Shown: positions 26,420-34,169, counted from the stretch's first letter. The stretch: DNA of 64,000 nucleotides from Xanthomarina spongicola (GCF_003148645.1 NZ_QGGP01000003.1:124001-188000), one strand, 5' to 3'. Made by a program: numbers and translations. Notes: generated by a model not told the origin, from the sequence alone.

Positions 26420-27232
26420 CTAAAGTGTCTTTATCAATTCTTTAAATAAGATAATCATTTCTGGTTCTGCTTTTCCTGCCATAGCAATTATCTCACTAAT
26501 ATTTACAGGTTTTAAGTTGTCTGGGTCGCATTCGTCTGTTAAAACTGAAACAGCAGCAGCTTTTAAATTTAAATGATTAGCTACAATAATTTCAGGAACT
26601 GTACTCATTCCAACAGCATCTGCTCCTATAATTTTCAACATTCTGTATTCGGCTCTGGTTTCTAATTGAGGTCCAACAACACTTGCATAAACGCCTTCGT
26701 GTAAAGTGATATTATTTGATTTTGCAATTTTTTTGAAAGCTTGGTTTAAAGATTTATTATAAGGTTCACTCATATCTGTAAATCGTTCGCCTAAAAGTTC
26801 GACGCCTTTAAAAGCTAATGGAGAGCTGCCTTGAAGGTTTATATGGTCGTCAATTAACATCAATTCTCCTTTTTTGAAATTACTATTGATGGCTCCAGAT
26901 GCATTTGAAACTAAAAGAGTATTGATGCCTAAATTTTCCATAACTCGAACAGGATATGTTACATCTCGAAGCGAATAACCTTCATAAATATGAAAGCGAC
27001 CTTGCATAACAACAACCTTTTTACCTTCTAAATCTCCATAGATGAGTTTACCTTTATGAAATTCTACTGTTGCTGTTGGGAAGTTAGGAATGTGATTGTA
27101 GCTAACTTCTGCAAGAATGTCTATATCGTCAATTAATCTTTCTAATCCAGTTCCTAGAATAATGCCTATTTCTGGAGCTAAAAATCCTTTTTCATTTAGA
27201 TATTCGGCTGTTTCTTTTATGTATTTATTCAT
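26420..27232 (-). CDS. Purine nucleoside phosphorylase (trimeric PNP-type)
   Basis: This 270-aa enzyme cleaves purine nucleosides by phosphate. It contains GIILGTGL, FPTATVEFHKGKLIYGDLEGKKVVVMQGRFHIYEGY (phosphate and substrate loops), LLVSNASGAINSNFKKGELMLIDDHINLQG and the catalytic-region MSTVPEIIVANHLNLKAAAVSVLTDECDP. These match the trimeric PNP/MTAP family. In arsenosugar clusters a phosphorylase may help remove the adenine from the SAM-derived 5'-arsenonucleoside made by ArsS. It overlaps the glycosyltransferase gene before it by 8 bp. Confidence 0.92.
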   Translation of the reverse strand: MNKYIKETAEYLNEKGFLAPEIGIILGTGLERLIDDIDILAEVSYNHIPNFPTATVEFHKGKLIYGDLEGKKVVVMQGRFHIYEGYSLRDVTYPVRVMENLGINTLLVSNASGAINSNFKKGELMLIDDHINLQGSSPLAFKGVELLGERFTDMSEPYNKSLNQAFKKIAKSNNITLHEGVYASVVGPQLETRAEYRMLKIIGADAVGMSTVPEIIVANHLNLKAAAVSVLTDECDPDNLKPVNISEIIAMAGKAEPEMIILFKELIKTL

Positions 27233-27836
27233 TTTTTGTAATTAATTCTTTAAGTGTTTTATTGTCTTTTAGATCTTCAAAAGTATCAATATCGTTTAAT
27301 TCTTCTAAAAGAAAAACGTCAAGATGTTGTAAATCTTTTAATGTGTCTTTTAAAACAGTAGATGTTCCCCAATTTTTATTCTTAAAAATACACGAATGTA
27401 ATTTGTTCATTCCTATTAAGTAATATCCTCCATCTAGTGCTGGTCCAATAACTATATCATGCTGATCAAGTTTTTTAAAAGCATTAGTAATATGTTCTGG
27501 TTTTAGATCAAATAAATCGCTACCAACTATAATTACTTTATAATAATTATTTTCAAAAGCATCTTTAAATGCATTTTGCATTTTAAGACCTAAGTCATTA
27601 CCTTTTTGTAAATTTTTCTTATAAATTGAATCATCCCAAATATCATTATTTCTGACTTTTACCGAATAATAAATAATTTTATCAGAATCTATTTGTTTGA
27701 TAACTTTTTCTGTATGACTTAATAAGTAATTATAAATTTTTAATGCCGAATTGTTACCAATTGTTATTGCTAATCTGGTTTTTACTTTTCCTAATTCTGG
27801 ATTTCGAGTAAAAACCATTATTAAGTTTTTACTCAT
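27225..27836 (-). CDS. Arsenosugar-cluster DUF2064 / TIGR04282 transferase
   Basis: This 203-aa protein contains MVFTRNPELGKVKTRLA (nucleotide-binding loop of GT-A-like nucleotidyltransferases), KVIIVGSDLFDLKPEHITNAF and DIVIGPALDGGYYLIG. These are the three typical blocks of the TIGR04282 family that accompany arsenosugar biosynthesis genes. The function is predicted to be glycosyl or nucleotidyl transfer. It overlaps its upstream gene (rhodanese) and downstream gene (PNP) by 8 bp each, so translation of the three is coupled. Confidence 0.87.
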   Translation of the reverse strand: MSKNLIMVFTRNPELGKVKTRLAITIGNNSALKIYNYLLSHTEKVIKQIDSDKIIYYSVKVRNNDIWDDSIYKKNLQKGNDLGLKMQNAFKDAFENNYYKVIIVGSDLFDLKPEHITNAFKKLDQHDIVIGPALDGGYYLIGMNKLHSCIFKNKNWGTSTVLKDTLKDLQHLDVFLLEELNDIDTFEDLKDNKTLKELITKNE

Positions 27837-28329
27837 ATATTTTATTTCCTTTAATTAACCATTTGCTCCATTCTGCTGAGAATGCATGTACATTTTCGGT
27901 CTTAATAGCAGTTGAGTTATAAACATAAAAGCCTTTATTTACCCACTCAAAAATACCTCCATATAAGTTAAAAACATTGGTGTAGCCTGCTTTTAATAGC
28001 TTTTCGGCTATATCTTCTGAACGAATACCTAATGAACAATACACAACGATTGGTTGTTGTTTATCTGTTATTAATTTTGCTGTTTCAGCTAAATCAAATT
28101 CGTTATAACCAACATTTATGGCTCTCTTTATATGACTAACCTGAAATTCTTTAGGTTCGCGAGCATCTAAAATTATAGCATGTGTTTTGGGCATAGCTAA
28201 TTCTTCAACAGACATATATGGAACACTTCTAGTATTGTATTTGTTAAGCAATTCTTCTAAGGATTCTTGCGTAAATCCAGTTTGAATTGCAGAGAAAAAA
28301 ATTAATAGATATGTAATGGTTTTTTTCAT
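27829..28329 (-). CDS. Rhodanese-like domain protein, exported
   Basis: This 166-aa protein has a signal peptide (MKKTITYLLIFFSAIQTGFTQ) and a single rhodanese domain. The active-site loop is VVYCSLGIRSE, with the catalytic Cys in CSLGIR, and HAIILDAREPKEFQVSHIKRAINVGY is the other half of the fold. It would transfer sulfane sulfur in the periplasm. Its position in an arsenosugar cluster matches many Bacteroidota relatives and may relate to thio-arsenicals. It follows arsS with a 17-bp gap. Confidence 0.86.
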   Translation of the reverse strand: MKKTITYLLIFFSAIQTGFTQESLEELLNKYNTRSVPYMSVEELAMPKTHAIILDAREPKEFQVSHIKRAINVGYNEFDLAETAKLITDKQQPIVVYCSLGIRSEDIAEKLLKAGYTNVFNLYGGIFEWVNKGFYVYNSTAIKTENVHAFSAEWSKWLIKGNKIYE

Positions 28330-28338
28330 GATTATGAG

Positions 28339-28358
28339 ATTCCTGCCTATGCAGGAAT
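28339..28358. repeat. REP-like palindrome at the 3' end of arsS
   Basis: ATTCCTGC-CTAT-GCAGGAAT is a perfect 8-bp stem with a 4-base loop. It is a form of a palindrome often dispersed between flavobacterial genes. It supplies the last codons and the TAG stop of arsS and lies in the gap to the rhodanese gene. It may act as a transcript stabiliser or a weak terminator. Confidence 0.5.
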
Positions 28359-29405
28359 GATATTTCCTTGACAGCTACTTCCTGCTCCTGCAGTGCACCC
28401 ATAACAGTGTTGAGATGTTATTATAGTTCTCTCTTGGAGTTGTTCTTCGTTGTATTCGCTTATGTGTTTTACTTTACTACTCACTGGCAATTCAAGCATT
28501 TGATTGAAGTCGCAATCGTATAAAAATCCATCCCAACTTACCGAAATGGTATTGGTGCACATCACGTTTTTAACGGCTTCAGGATTATAAGCCTCTACTA
28601 AAGCGTACATGTAGTCTTCATAATTTTCTGAAGCAATTAAATAGTCTAAGAACCTACTAATAGGTAGATTAGTAATAGCAAATAGATTATGAAACTGGAT
28701 GCCAAAATCATCATGTAATGCTTTTTTAAAATCTTTTTCCAAAGCCACTTGATTACCTGGTAAAAATGCACCTGAAGGATTATAAACTAAATCTAATTTT
28801 AAGCTACTATTTGGCATGCCATAGCCAATAGCGTTTAGCTCTTCGAGTGCTTTAATAGATTTGTCAAAAACACCAGAGCCTCTTTGTTTATCTGTTTTTC
28901 CTTTAGTCCAATGTGGCATTGAAGAGATGACATGAATATTATGGTTTTTGAAAAACTCAGGTAAGTCGTAATATTTCTTATTCGCTCTTAATATGGTAAG
29001 GTTAGAGCGCACAATAAAATCTTTAATACCAGCTTTAGAAGCTTCATCTACAAACCATCTAAAATTAGGGTTCATTTCTGGTGCTCCACCAGTTAAATCC
29101 AAAGTGTGAGCATTGGTTGTTTTAATAACGTCCAGACAATGCAACATAGTTTCTTTTGTCATAATCTCTTTTCGGTCTGGACCTGCATCAACATGACAGT
29201 GTTCGCAAACTTGATTGCACATATAACCCAAATTAATTTGAAGAATTTCTAATTTCTTAGGACGTAAAGGGAACTGATTTGTTTCAGCTATTTTAGTATT
29301 GAAAGTGGCTAGTTCGCCACCTTTAAAAATACCATTAGATAAAAACTCAACTTGTTTGTTGCTATTTGCAAGCTCGCTTTTGCGTTTATGTAGGGATTTA
29401 ATCAT
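28347..29405 (-). CDS. arsS: Arsenosugar biosynthesis radical SAM protein
   Basis: This 352-aa radical SAM enzyme has the iron-sulfur motif YMCNQVCEHCHVDAG (CxxxCxxC), SAM-binding LDLTGGAPEMNP and the C-terminal Cys-rich SQHCYGCTAGAGSSCQG, features of the TIGR04167 family. ArsS attaches a 5'-deoxyadenosyl group from SAM to dimethylarsinous acid, giving the precursor of arsenosugars. The cluster around it (peroxidase-like, rhodanese, transferases, PNP, DUF547) is the classic arsenosugar set. A SAM-dependent arsenite methyltransferase (ArsM), which would produce its substrate, is not in the window. Confidence 0.93.
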   Translation of the reverse strand: MIKSLHKRKSELANSNKQVEFLSNGIFKGGELATFNTKIAETNQFPLRPKKLEILQINLGYMCNQVCEHCHVDAGPDRKEIMTKETMLHCLDVIKTTNAHTLDLTGGAPEMNPNFRWFVDEASKAGIKDFIVRSNLTILRANKKYYDLPEFFKNHNIHVISSMPHWTKGKTDKQRGSGVFDKSIKALEELNAIGYGMPNSSLKLDLVYNPSGAFLPGNQVALEKDFKKALHDDFGIQFHNLFAITNLPISRFLDYLIASENYEDYMYALVEAYNPEAVKNVMCTNTISVSWDGFLYDCDFNQMLELPVSSKVKHISEYNEEQLQERTIITSQHCYGCTAGAGSSCQGNIIPA

Positions 29406-29472
29406 TATAAGATTTGTGCTTTCTATATTGTTGAATAGGTTTTTCGTTTACGCTCAGGATAGCCACTTGTAA

Positions 29473-29491
29473 GATTTTACAAAGTAAAATC
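29473..29491. repeat. Hairpin between arsS and the peroxidase-like gene
   Basis: GATTTTAC-AAA-GTAAAATC is a perfect 8-bp stem with a 3-base loop. It lies 11 bp after the upstream gene on the minus strand and 68 bp before arsS. No T-run follows on the minus strand, so it is more likely an attenuating or stabilising hairpin than a full terminator. Confidence 0.45.
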
Positions 29492-29501
29492 AACAGTCTG
29501 C

Positions 29502-29837
29502 TTACATTTCTAATTTATTCACTTTATTCATCATTTGAACACCATGCACTAAAGATGCGCCACCTCGAATAGCAGCAGCTACGTGTAAAGCTTCCATCAT
29601 TTCTTCTTTAGTAATGCCACGTTGCAAGCCGTCTCCTGTATAAGCATCAATGCAATAAGGGCATTGTATAGTATGTGATACAGCCAAGGCAATAAGTGAT
29701 TTCTCTCTTTCAGAAAGGTTGCCTTCCATAAAAACAGAATTGTAATATTCGAAGAATTTAGAACCTAATTCTTCATTCCATTCAGATATTTTACCGAATT
29801 TCTTTAAATCGGCTGGATCGTAATATGTTTTTTGCAT
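29502..29837 (-). CDS. Arsenosugar-cluster carboxymuconolactone-decarboxylase-like protein (TIGR04169)
   Basis: This 111-aa AhpD-like protein has the redox pair in QCPYCIDAYTGDGL (CxxC followed by an acid and His/Asn positions), preceded by SEREKSLIALAVSHTIQ. This is the all-helical carboxymuconolactone decarboxylase fold. Members labelled arsenosugar biosynthesis-associated peroxidase-like occur only beside arsS, as here. It is the first gene of the minus-strand cluster. It reads as AhpD-type thiol chemistry rather than real decarboxylation. Confidence 0.87.
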   Translation of the reverse strand: MQKTYYDPADLKKFGKISEWNEELGSKFFEYYNSVFMEGNLSEREKSLIALAVSHTIQCPYCIDAYTGDGLQRGITKEEMMEALHVAAAIRGGASLVHGVQMMNKVNKLEM

Positions 29838-29997
29838 GTTTCTATTTATTGTTTATTAGGGATGAATGTACAGAATTAAGTCGAAGCTATTTATTAAAGT
29901 TTACATAAAAAGCATGAAACAAATCTATTGAATTTATAAATTACTTTAATTGTAAGGATTGATGTAGAAATTTGACAAATTATTAAAACTAATCATT

Positions 29998-30609
29998 ATG
30001 ACCAGAAATCTATTATTCGTATTTACTATTATCACTTTAAATTTTACAACAAACCTTAAGGCTCAAGTGCCAATGAATGCTGAAGACATTAGTCCATTGC
30101 TTATTGGAGAACAATTTCCTGAAGCAAATCTTTTAAATATTGAAGGAGAAAATGTTTTACTGCAAGATATTCTTAAAGAGAAACCGACTGTTCTTGTTTT
30201 TTATCGTGGAGGTTGGTGTCCTTATTGCAATAATCAATTATCGAGTTTAGCTGAAACAGAAAAAGAAATTATTGATTTAGGGTATCAAATAATTGCAATA
30301 AGTCCAGATCATTTAGAATCATTAAAGCCAACAGTTGAGGATGATAAGTTAAATTATAAAATATATTCAGATTCAGGTGCAACATTAATACAAGCAATTG
30401 GTATTGGATTTGAAACACCAGAAAAGGCAAAAGGTTATATTTTTAAGAAAACTAATAAAGAGGCAACTGATATTTTACCTGTTCCGGCTGTTTTTATTTT
30501 AGATGCAAAAGGTAAAATTTTGTTTGAATATATAAACCCAGATTATTCTACTCGTTTAAGTTCAGAATTACTACTTGCCAGTTTGAAGGCTCTGAAGTCA
30601 GAATTATAA
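29998..30609 (+). CDS. Peroxiredoxin-like (AhpC/TSA family) exported protein
   Basis: This 203-aa protein has a signal peptide (MTRNLLFVFTIITLNFTTNLKAQ) and a thioredoxin-like domain. The active site VLVFYRGGWCPYCNNQLSSL has two Cys in a CPYC motif of a thiol-disulfide kind, and the alkyl-hydroperoxide-reductase fold follows (ISPDHLESLKPTVEDDKLNYKIYSDSGATLIQAIGIGFETP). It likely reduces peroxides or disulfides in the periplasm. It is divergent from the arsenosugar cluster, with a shared 160-bp promoter region, and ends at the terminator at 30633. Confidence 0.85.
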   Translation: MTRNLLFVFTIITLNFTTNLKAQVPMNAEDISPLLIGEQFPEANLLNIEGENVLLQDILKEKPTVLVFYRGGWCPYCNNQLSSLAETEKEIIDLGYQIIAISPDHLESLKPTVEDDKLNYKIYSDSGATLIQAIGIGFETPEKAKGYIFKKTNKEATDILPVPAVFILDAKGKILFEYINPDYSTRLSSELLLASLKALKSEL

Positions 30610-30632
30610 AGATTATTTAAATTATAGAAACC

Positions 30633-30662
30633 AAAAAACCCGAGCATTTGTTCGGGTTTTTT
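30633..30662. terminator. Bidirectional intrinsic terminator
   Basis: AAAAAACCCGA (30633-30643) pairs perfectly with TCGGGTTTTTT (30652-30662), leaving an 8-base loop. It has an A-run on one side and a T-run on the other, so it can stop transcripts from either direction: the peroxiredoxin gene from the left and, in the empty chromosome, tRNA-Phe from the right. The island repeat begins one base further on. Confidence 0.85.
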
Positions 30663-30663
30663 G

Positions 30664-30678
30664 TGGTGGTGCCTCCAG
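30664..30678. repeat. Left attachment repeat of the island
   Basis: The 15-bp sequence TGGTGGTGCCTCCAG equals the sequence at 60805-60819, which is the CCA-bearing 3' end of tRNA-Phe (on the minus strand) plus part of its T arm. The copy here has no tRNA attached and lies directly before the integrase region, as expected of an attachment site left by integration into a tRNA gene. Confidence 0.85.
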
Positions 30679-30780
30679 TACCACTTTTTGCTATATATCA
30701 TGTTATGTCATTTTATGTGTTTTTATGTAGGTCTTCTTTATTTGCAATATATACGGGCTGTTTCATTTAATTTTTATAAT

Positions 30781-30794
30781 ATTGTTATAACAAT
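30781..30794. promoter_or_regulatory. Perfect 14-bp palindrome upstream of the integrase
   Basis: ATTGTTATAACAAT is a perfect palindrome, 62 bp before the integrase ATG. It probably marks an operator or recombination-protein site in the attachment region. The sequence TATGTTGT at 30804-30811 could be a poor -7 box. Confidence 0.4.
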
Positions 30795-30805
30795 AGTTAA
30801 ACGTT

Positions 30806-30829
30806 ATGTTGTCACTTTTGTTGTCACTT
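30806..30829. repeat. Tandem 12-bp boxes at the left island end
   Basis: TGTTGTCACTTT occurs twice with no gap (30806-30817, 30818-30829). Near-identical boxes, also two in tandem and in the same orientation, occur at the right end (60739-60750, 60751-60762). These are probably integrase arm-binding sites. Confidence 0.65.
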
Positions 30830-30856
30830 TTTAAATTCAGATATTCTTAATTAAAT

Positions 30857-32155
30857 ATGAACAAAGCAATTCAATCTACCTCAGGGACGGTCAAATATAT
30901 ATTAAGGCATCCTAAAATAAAAGAAGAAACTGCTATAATATTAGACTATAGTTACGGAAGAAATAATCGTATTAGGTTTGCTACTGGGTATAAAGTTCAC
31001 CCTAAAAATTGGGATGAATCAAACCAAAGAATTAGAGCGCTATCAACTATAAAGAATCGAGAAAAAGTAAACAGTGACTTATTAGATTTTTCTTTTCAAT
31101 TTACAAAGGCTGTTTCTAATTTAGAGGAGGTAGAGAGACAGAATAAAACCATATTAAAATCTTTATTGTTAAAGATAATACGAAAAGTTGATGAAAAGGA
31201 AGAAAAGCCAAATACGACCTTTTTTGAATTTGCAGATGATTATATTGAAAAGAGAGAGAATCAAGCAAAAAATATTCAATCTGTTAAGTTAAGTCCAATT
31301 ACTGTTCGTTCTTATAAACAAACAGTAAATAGATTGAGAGATTTTAATAAAAAAGTTAAATACAATTTAGATTTTGATAATATCGATTTAAAATTTTATT
31401 ATTCATTTGTCCAGCATTTAGAGGAAAACAACTACTCTGTAAATACCATTGGGAAACACATAAAAAACTTAACGACATTATTGAATAGAGCCACGGAAGA
31501 TGGTTTAAATAGCAATTTGAAATATAGACATAGAGAGTTTAAAGCCTTGTCTGAAGATACTGTTTCAATTTACTTAACAGAATCAGATATAGATGCTCTT
31601 TATAAGGTTGACTTGTCTAAAACTAAAGATTGGGAATTAGCCAGAGATATTTTTTTGATAGGCTACTATACTGGTCAGAGAGTATCAGACTATAATGGGA
31701 TAACCAAAAACCAAATTAAAACTTTCAATGGCAAAAGAGTATTTGAGTTTAAACAACAAAAGACCAATAAGGTTGTTTATGTGCCAATTCATCCTCGTGT
31801 TGAAGCCATAATGAAGGATAGATACAATGGGCTTCCCCCTCGAATACTAAATGACCCAGATATTAATGAATACATAAAAGAGGCAGGTAGAAAAGCAGAA
31901 ATAAACGAGCAAATAACAGTAAAGAAAACAAGTGGAGGAAAAAAAATTACAGAAACTGTTTCAAAACACACTCTAATTGTTTCTCATACAGCAAGAAGGT
32001 CGTTTTGTACAAATGCCTATTTGTCCAAAATGCCAACTGTAGATATTATGGCTATCAGTGGGCATTCTACAGAACGTGAATTTTATAAATACATAAAAGT
32101 AACTCCACAAGAACGTGCTGTCAAAATAGCTGACAGTGCATTTTTTAATAAATAA
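30857..32155 (+). CDS. Tyrosine recombinase / integrase
   Basis: This 432-aa site-specific recombinase has an N-terminal arm-binding domain of the Bacteroidota type (ETAIILDYSYGRNNRIRFATGYKVHPKNWDESNQRIR), a SAM-like core-binding domain (about residues 125-215) and a catalytic domain. Catalytic residues are visible: Arg in GYYTGQRVSDY, Lys in KQQKTNKVVYVPI, HTARRSF (HxxR), His in GHST and the nucleophile Tyr in EFYKYI. It would recombine the 15-bp tRNA-Phe repeat. It is the first gene inside the left end. Confidence 0.95.
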   Translation: MNKAIQSTSGTVKYILRHPKIKEETAIILDYSYGRNNRIRFATGYKVHPKNWDESNQRIRALSTIKNREKVNSDLLDFSFQFTKAVSNLEEVERQNKTILKSLLLKIIRKVDEKEEKPNTTFFEFADDYIEKRENQAKNIQSVKLSPITVRSYKQTVNRLRDFNKKVKYNLDFDNIDLKFYYSFVQHLEENNYSVNTIGKHIKNLTTLLNRATEDGLNSNLKYRHREFKALSEDTVSIYLTESDIDALYKVDLSKTKDWELARDIFLIGYYTGQRVSDYNGITKNQIKTFNGKRVFEFKQQKTNKVVYVPIHPRVEAIMKDRYNGLPPRILNDPDINEYIKEAGRKAEINEQITVKKTSGGKKITETVSKHTLIVSHTARRSFCTNAYLSKMPTVDIMAISGHSTEREFYKYIKVTPQERAVKIADSAFFNK

Positions 32156-32176
32156 ATTTTAACCCTAAATATAATT

Positions 32177-32947
32177 ATGAATTACAAAGATACATTCGCT
32201 GTAGATGAAATACATTATAGTGAAAGAAAAAAGGACAGGAACTATGAAGCTAATAAATTTGAATTAAAGAATTACGATTATTATGAACCTAAATTAGTTG
32301 ATGACTTTTACCTCAAATATTTTACAAGAGAATTATTGATTGAAATAGATATTCTAGAACTCAAAGATTTTCTCCAATACCAATTTGACTATTGTGACAA
32401 TCCAGACACTTATTTTTCAATTTTGGAATATAAGATTATACCAAAAATTAGAGAGATAGTAGAGTTTTCCATACCCAGTTTTGAAGGTGGGGGTTACCAC
32501 GATGAAATTAAATTAGAAGATGGATTTGTAGAAAGTGAAGGTGTGATTCATAATTCAACATATGATTATGGCACTATAAATCATTATATAGCATTCGGGA
32601 GTCTTCAAAATGATATAAGTAAAAGAGCTGAAATTATTACATCATTCCTTACAGAATATATAGATAAAAGGGAAGTAAAACCATTAAAGTGGATTGCTGG
32701 ACCTGCTAATTTAGGAATAATTATTAGAGAATTAATTGATAAGGGATATATTGAGGCTGAAAAATATCGTGGAGAGATTAATTGCTCAAGTCTTTCAAGG
32801 GATTTATTAAAGGCATTTTCAGTAGAAGATTGCAATTCATCAAAATCTATAGAGATTTATTTGAATAGTGGAAGTAAAAAACATGCTCAAGCAAGAAAGT
32901 CATTTGACAGTGCTGGATTTAGTATACCATTTACTGAATATACATAA
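32177..32947 (+). CDS. Hypothetical protein with RteC-like C-terminal segment
   Basis: This 256-aa protein starts 21 bp after the integrase. The C-terminal third, EVKPLKWIAGPANLGIIIRELIDKGYIEAEKYRGEINCSSLSRDLLKAF, resembles the LKWTGxxxxLxxLIxxLxxxGxI pattern of RteC, a regulator of conjugative-transposon excision in Bacteroides, and of some phage proteins in this phylum. The N-terminal part (EIHYSERKKDRNYEANKFELKNYDYYEPKLVD) is unrecognised. By position it might regulate excision. Resemblance is to a short motif only, so the family remains uncertain. Confidence 0.45.
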   Translation: MNYKDTFAVDEIHYSERKKDRNYEANKFELKNYDYYEPKLVDDFYLKYFTRELLIEIDILELKDFLQYQFDYCDNPDTYFSILEYKIIPKIREIVEFSIPSFEGGGYHDEIKLEDGFVESEGVIHNSTYDYGTINHYIAFGSLQNDISKRAEIITSFLTEYIDKREVKPLKWIAGPANLGIIIRELIDKGYIEAEKYRGEINCSSLSRDLLKAFSVEDCNSSKSIEIYLNSGSKKHAQARKSFDSAGFSIPFTEYT

Positions 32948-32955
32948 TTTTAGCA

Positions 32956-32983
32956 AGGAGTATATATACCGGCGTATACTCCT
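32956..32983. promoter_or_regulatory. Inverted repeat AGGAGTATA / TATACTCCT
   Basis: The arms AGGAGTATA (32956-32964) and TATACTCCT (32975-32983) are perfectly complementary across a 10-base loop. It lies just past the RteC-like gene. No T-run follows. It may be a terminator-like hairpin or operator. The loop includes a TATACC box also found further on. Confidence 0.45.
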
Positions 32984-33021
32984 AAATATCTGAAAAACAA
33001 GGGTATAGTGGTAATTTTGTA

Positions 33022-33042
33022 GGTATAAACCAAATTTATACC
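33022..33042. promoter_or_regulatory. Operator-like inverted repeat GGTATAAA / TTTATACC
   Basis: Perfect 8-bp arms with a 5-base spacer end two bases before the ATG of the HTH gene. GGTATA also occurs singly at 33002-33007, and TATACC at 32965-32970. A dimeric regulator, maybe the HTH protein itself, could bind these boxes. The site would overlap the start of translation or the promoter. Confidence 0.5.
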
Positions 33043-33044
33043 AA

Positions 33045-33338
33045 ATGAACACAAAACCATTACATTTCTATCAGACAACTCCTGAAGAGCTTACTGAAAA
33101 TATCTTAAAAGGTGTTGACAATAAGTTTCAGGAGTTTTTTGATAAGTATCATCCTTCAAAAAATGAAGAAGAACTGCTTACTTTAGAAGAAGCCTTAATT
33201 ATTTTAAAATGCTCCAATCAAACTCTTTGGAATTGGAGAAAAGAGGGCATCCTGCCCAGTTATCGTTTAGGTAATAGAGTTTACTTAAAGAAAAGTGATA
33301 TTTATTCAAACCTTATAAAACAAGATTTTAATGGTTAG
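33045..33338 (+). CDS. Excisionase-like helix-turn-helix DNA-binding protein
   Basis: This 97-aa protein has a C-terminal winged HTH of the MerR/excisionase (HTH_17) group: LLTLEEALIILKCSNQTLWNWRKEGILPSYRLGNRVYLKKSDI. Here the second helix (QTLWNWRKEG) reads DNA and the RLGNRVYLKKSDI strand forms the wing. The first 40 residues (including a helix) are not similar to known domains. In mobile elements of this phylum such proteins often act as recombination directionality factors. Its stop overlaps the start of the gene remnant at 33331. Confidence 0.8.
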   Translation: MNTKPLHFYQTTPEELTENILKGVDNKFQEFFDKYHPSKNEEELLTLEEALIILKCSNQTLWNWRKEGILPSYRLGNRVYLKKSDIYSNLIKQDFNG

Positions 33339-33459
33339 ACAAGGATTTATAATGCTTTACCGTGAGTTAGTTGATTGGGAATGGTATACAGATTTAAATG
33401 CCTGTAAATTGTTTTTTCACTGCTTACTTAAGGTAAACGATAGGGCAAAGCGATCGTGA
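33331..33459 (+). pseudogene. Truncated phage-type replication initiator fragment
   Basis: ATG at 33331 opens 42 codons and then meets TGA. The product, beginning MVRQGFIMLYRELVDWEWYT, matches the typical N-terminus of phage replisome-organiser or helix-turn-helix replication proteins (GFIxLYRxLxDWEWYxDxxxxxLFxHLLLKAN). The remaining 100-200 residues of such proteins are missing downstream. The rest of this gap (33460-33548) holds nothing I can support. It is evidence that the island derives from an element that once replicated or was phage-related. Confidence 0.55.
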
Positions 33460-33548
33460 GGAATCTTCATAAACAAAATTTAAGAAAGTAGTAAAAGGTT
33501 AAATTAAACCTTATTTAACGTATTAATAACCAAATCGACCACAAAATC

Positions 33549-33989
33549 ATGAAAAGAATCAAAAATTGTAAGCATTGTTATGAGTCATTCGAGTCAAGAA
33601 GAAGTAATCATGTGTACTGCACAACGAGTTGTAAAACAAAAGCAAGTTATAAAAGAAATGAATACAAATACATTTCTGGACATTATAAAAAAGAGCAAGA
33701 CAAAAACGACGAGCAAGATAAATTAATGGCTCCAGTTTTACTAAATAACCAAATCCAAGAATTAGAAACTAAAATAAATTCTTTGGTAGATTACCAAAAT
33801 GAAACTAAAGGTATAAATGCATCTGATATTGGTAGTGCAGCAATCGGTTCTGCAACTGCGGATGCTGCAATTTATACTACACAGAAAATATTTTTTCCTA
33901 AAACTTTGCCTGCTACCAAAGGTGATGTTGAAGAATTAAAAAAGGAGATTAATAGCCTTAAATTCATTTTAAGGATGAAGAGCAGGTAG
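33549..33989 (+). CDS. Hypothetical protein with N-terminal zinc-finger-like cysteines
   Basis: This 146-aa protein opens with KNCKHCYESFESRRSNHVYCTTSCKTKASYKRN. The CxxC plus CxxxC pairs with basic residues form a probable small zinc finger (FLYWCH/HNH-like knuckle). A predicted coiled coil (NNQIQELETKINSLVD) follows, then an alanine-rich hydrophobic-ish stretch, DIGSAAIGSATADAAIYTTQKIFFPKTLPATKGDVEELKKEI. I do not recognise it. Such genes are common on Bacteroidota mobile elements. Confidence 0.55.
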   Translation: MKRIKNCKHCYESFESRRSNHVYCTTSCKTKASYKRNEYKYISGHYKKEQDKNDEQDKLMAPVLLNNQIQELETKINSLVDYQNETKGINASDIGSAAIGSATADAAIYTTQKIFFPKTLPATKGDVEELKKEINSLKFILRMKSR

Positions 33990-34138
33990 TATTTATAAAA
34001 GGGTAAATAATTCTGAAAATTATGGAATCCCATAACCCATTGTTCTGTAAATGTTATATTTTTAATGTTTTGATAATAACTCAAATAAAAATACTTATAC
34101 AACATTTAGAAGAAAAGCTAGTAATCTTTTAAGCTTCT

Positions 34139-34169
34139 GTTTACACATGTGAAATTTTTTATCTTTTTG
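34139..34169 (+). promoter_or_regulatory. Candidate promoter with palindrome before the WYL gene
   Basis: The palindrome CACATGTG (34144-34151) is flanked by TTTA and AAAT, and TATCTTTTTG (34160-34169) resembles a -7 box with two extra T. This differs from the four shared defence promoters of the island, as neither the TRTGC arms nor the spacing is present. The stretch 33990-34225 holds no other gene that I can support. Confidence 0.35.

Noticed and set aside
30806-30829. 12-bp tandem boxes as promoter elements
   Set aside because: An equal pair occurs at the right island end without a gene behind it, so a recombination role fits better.
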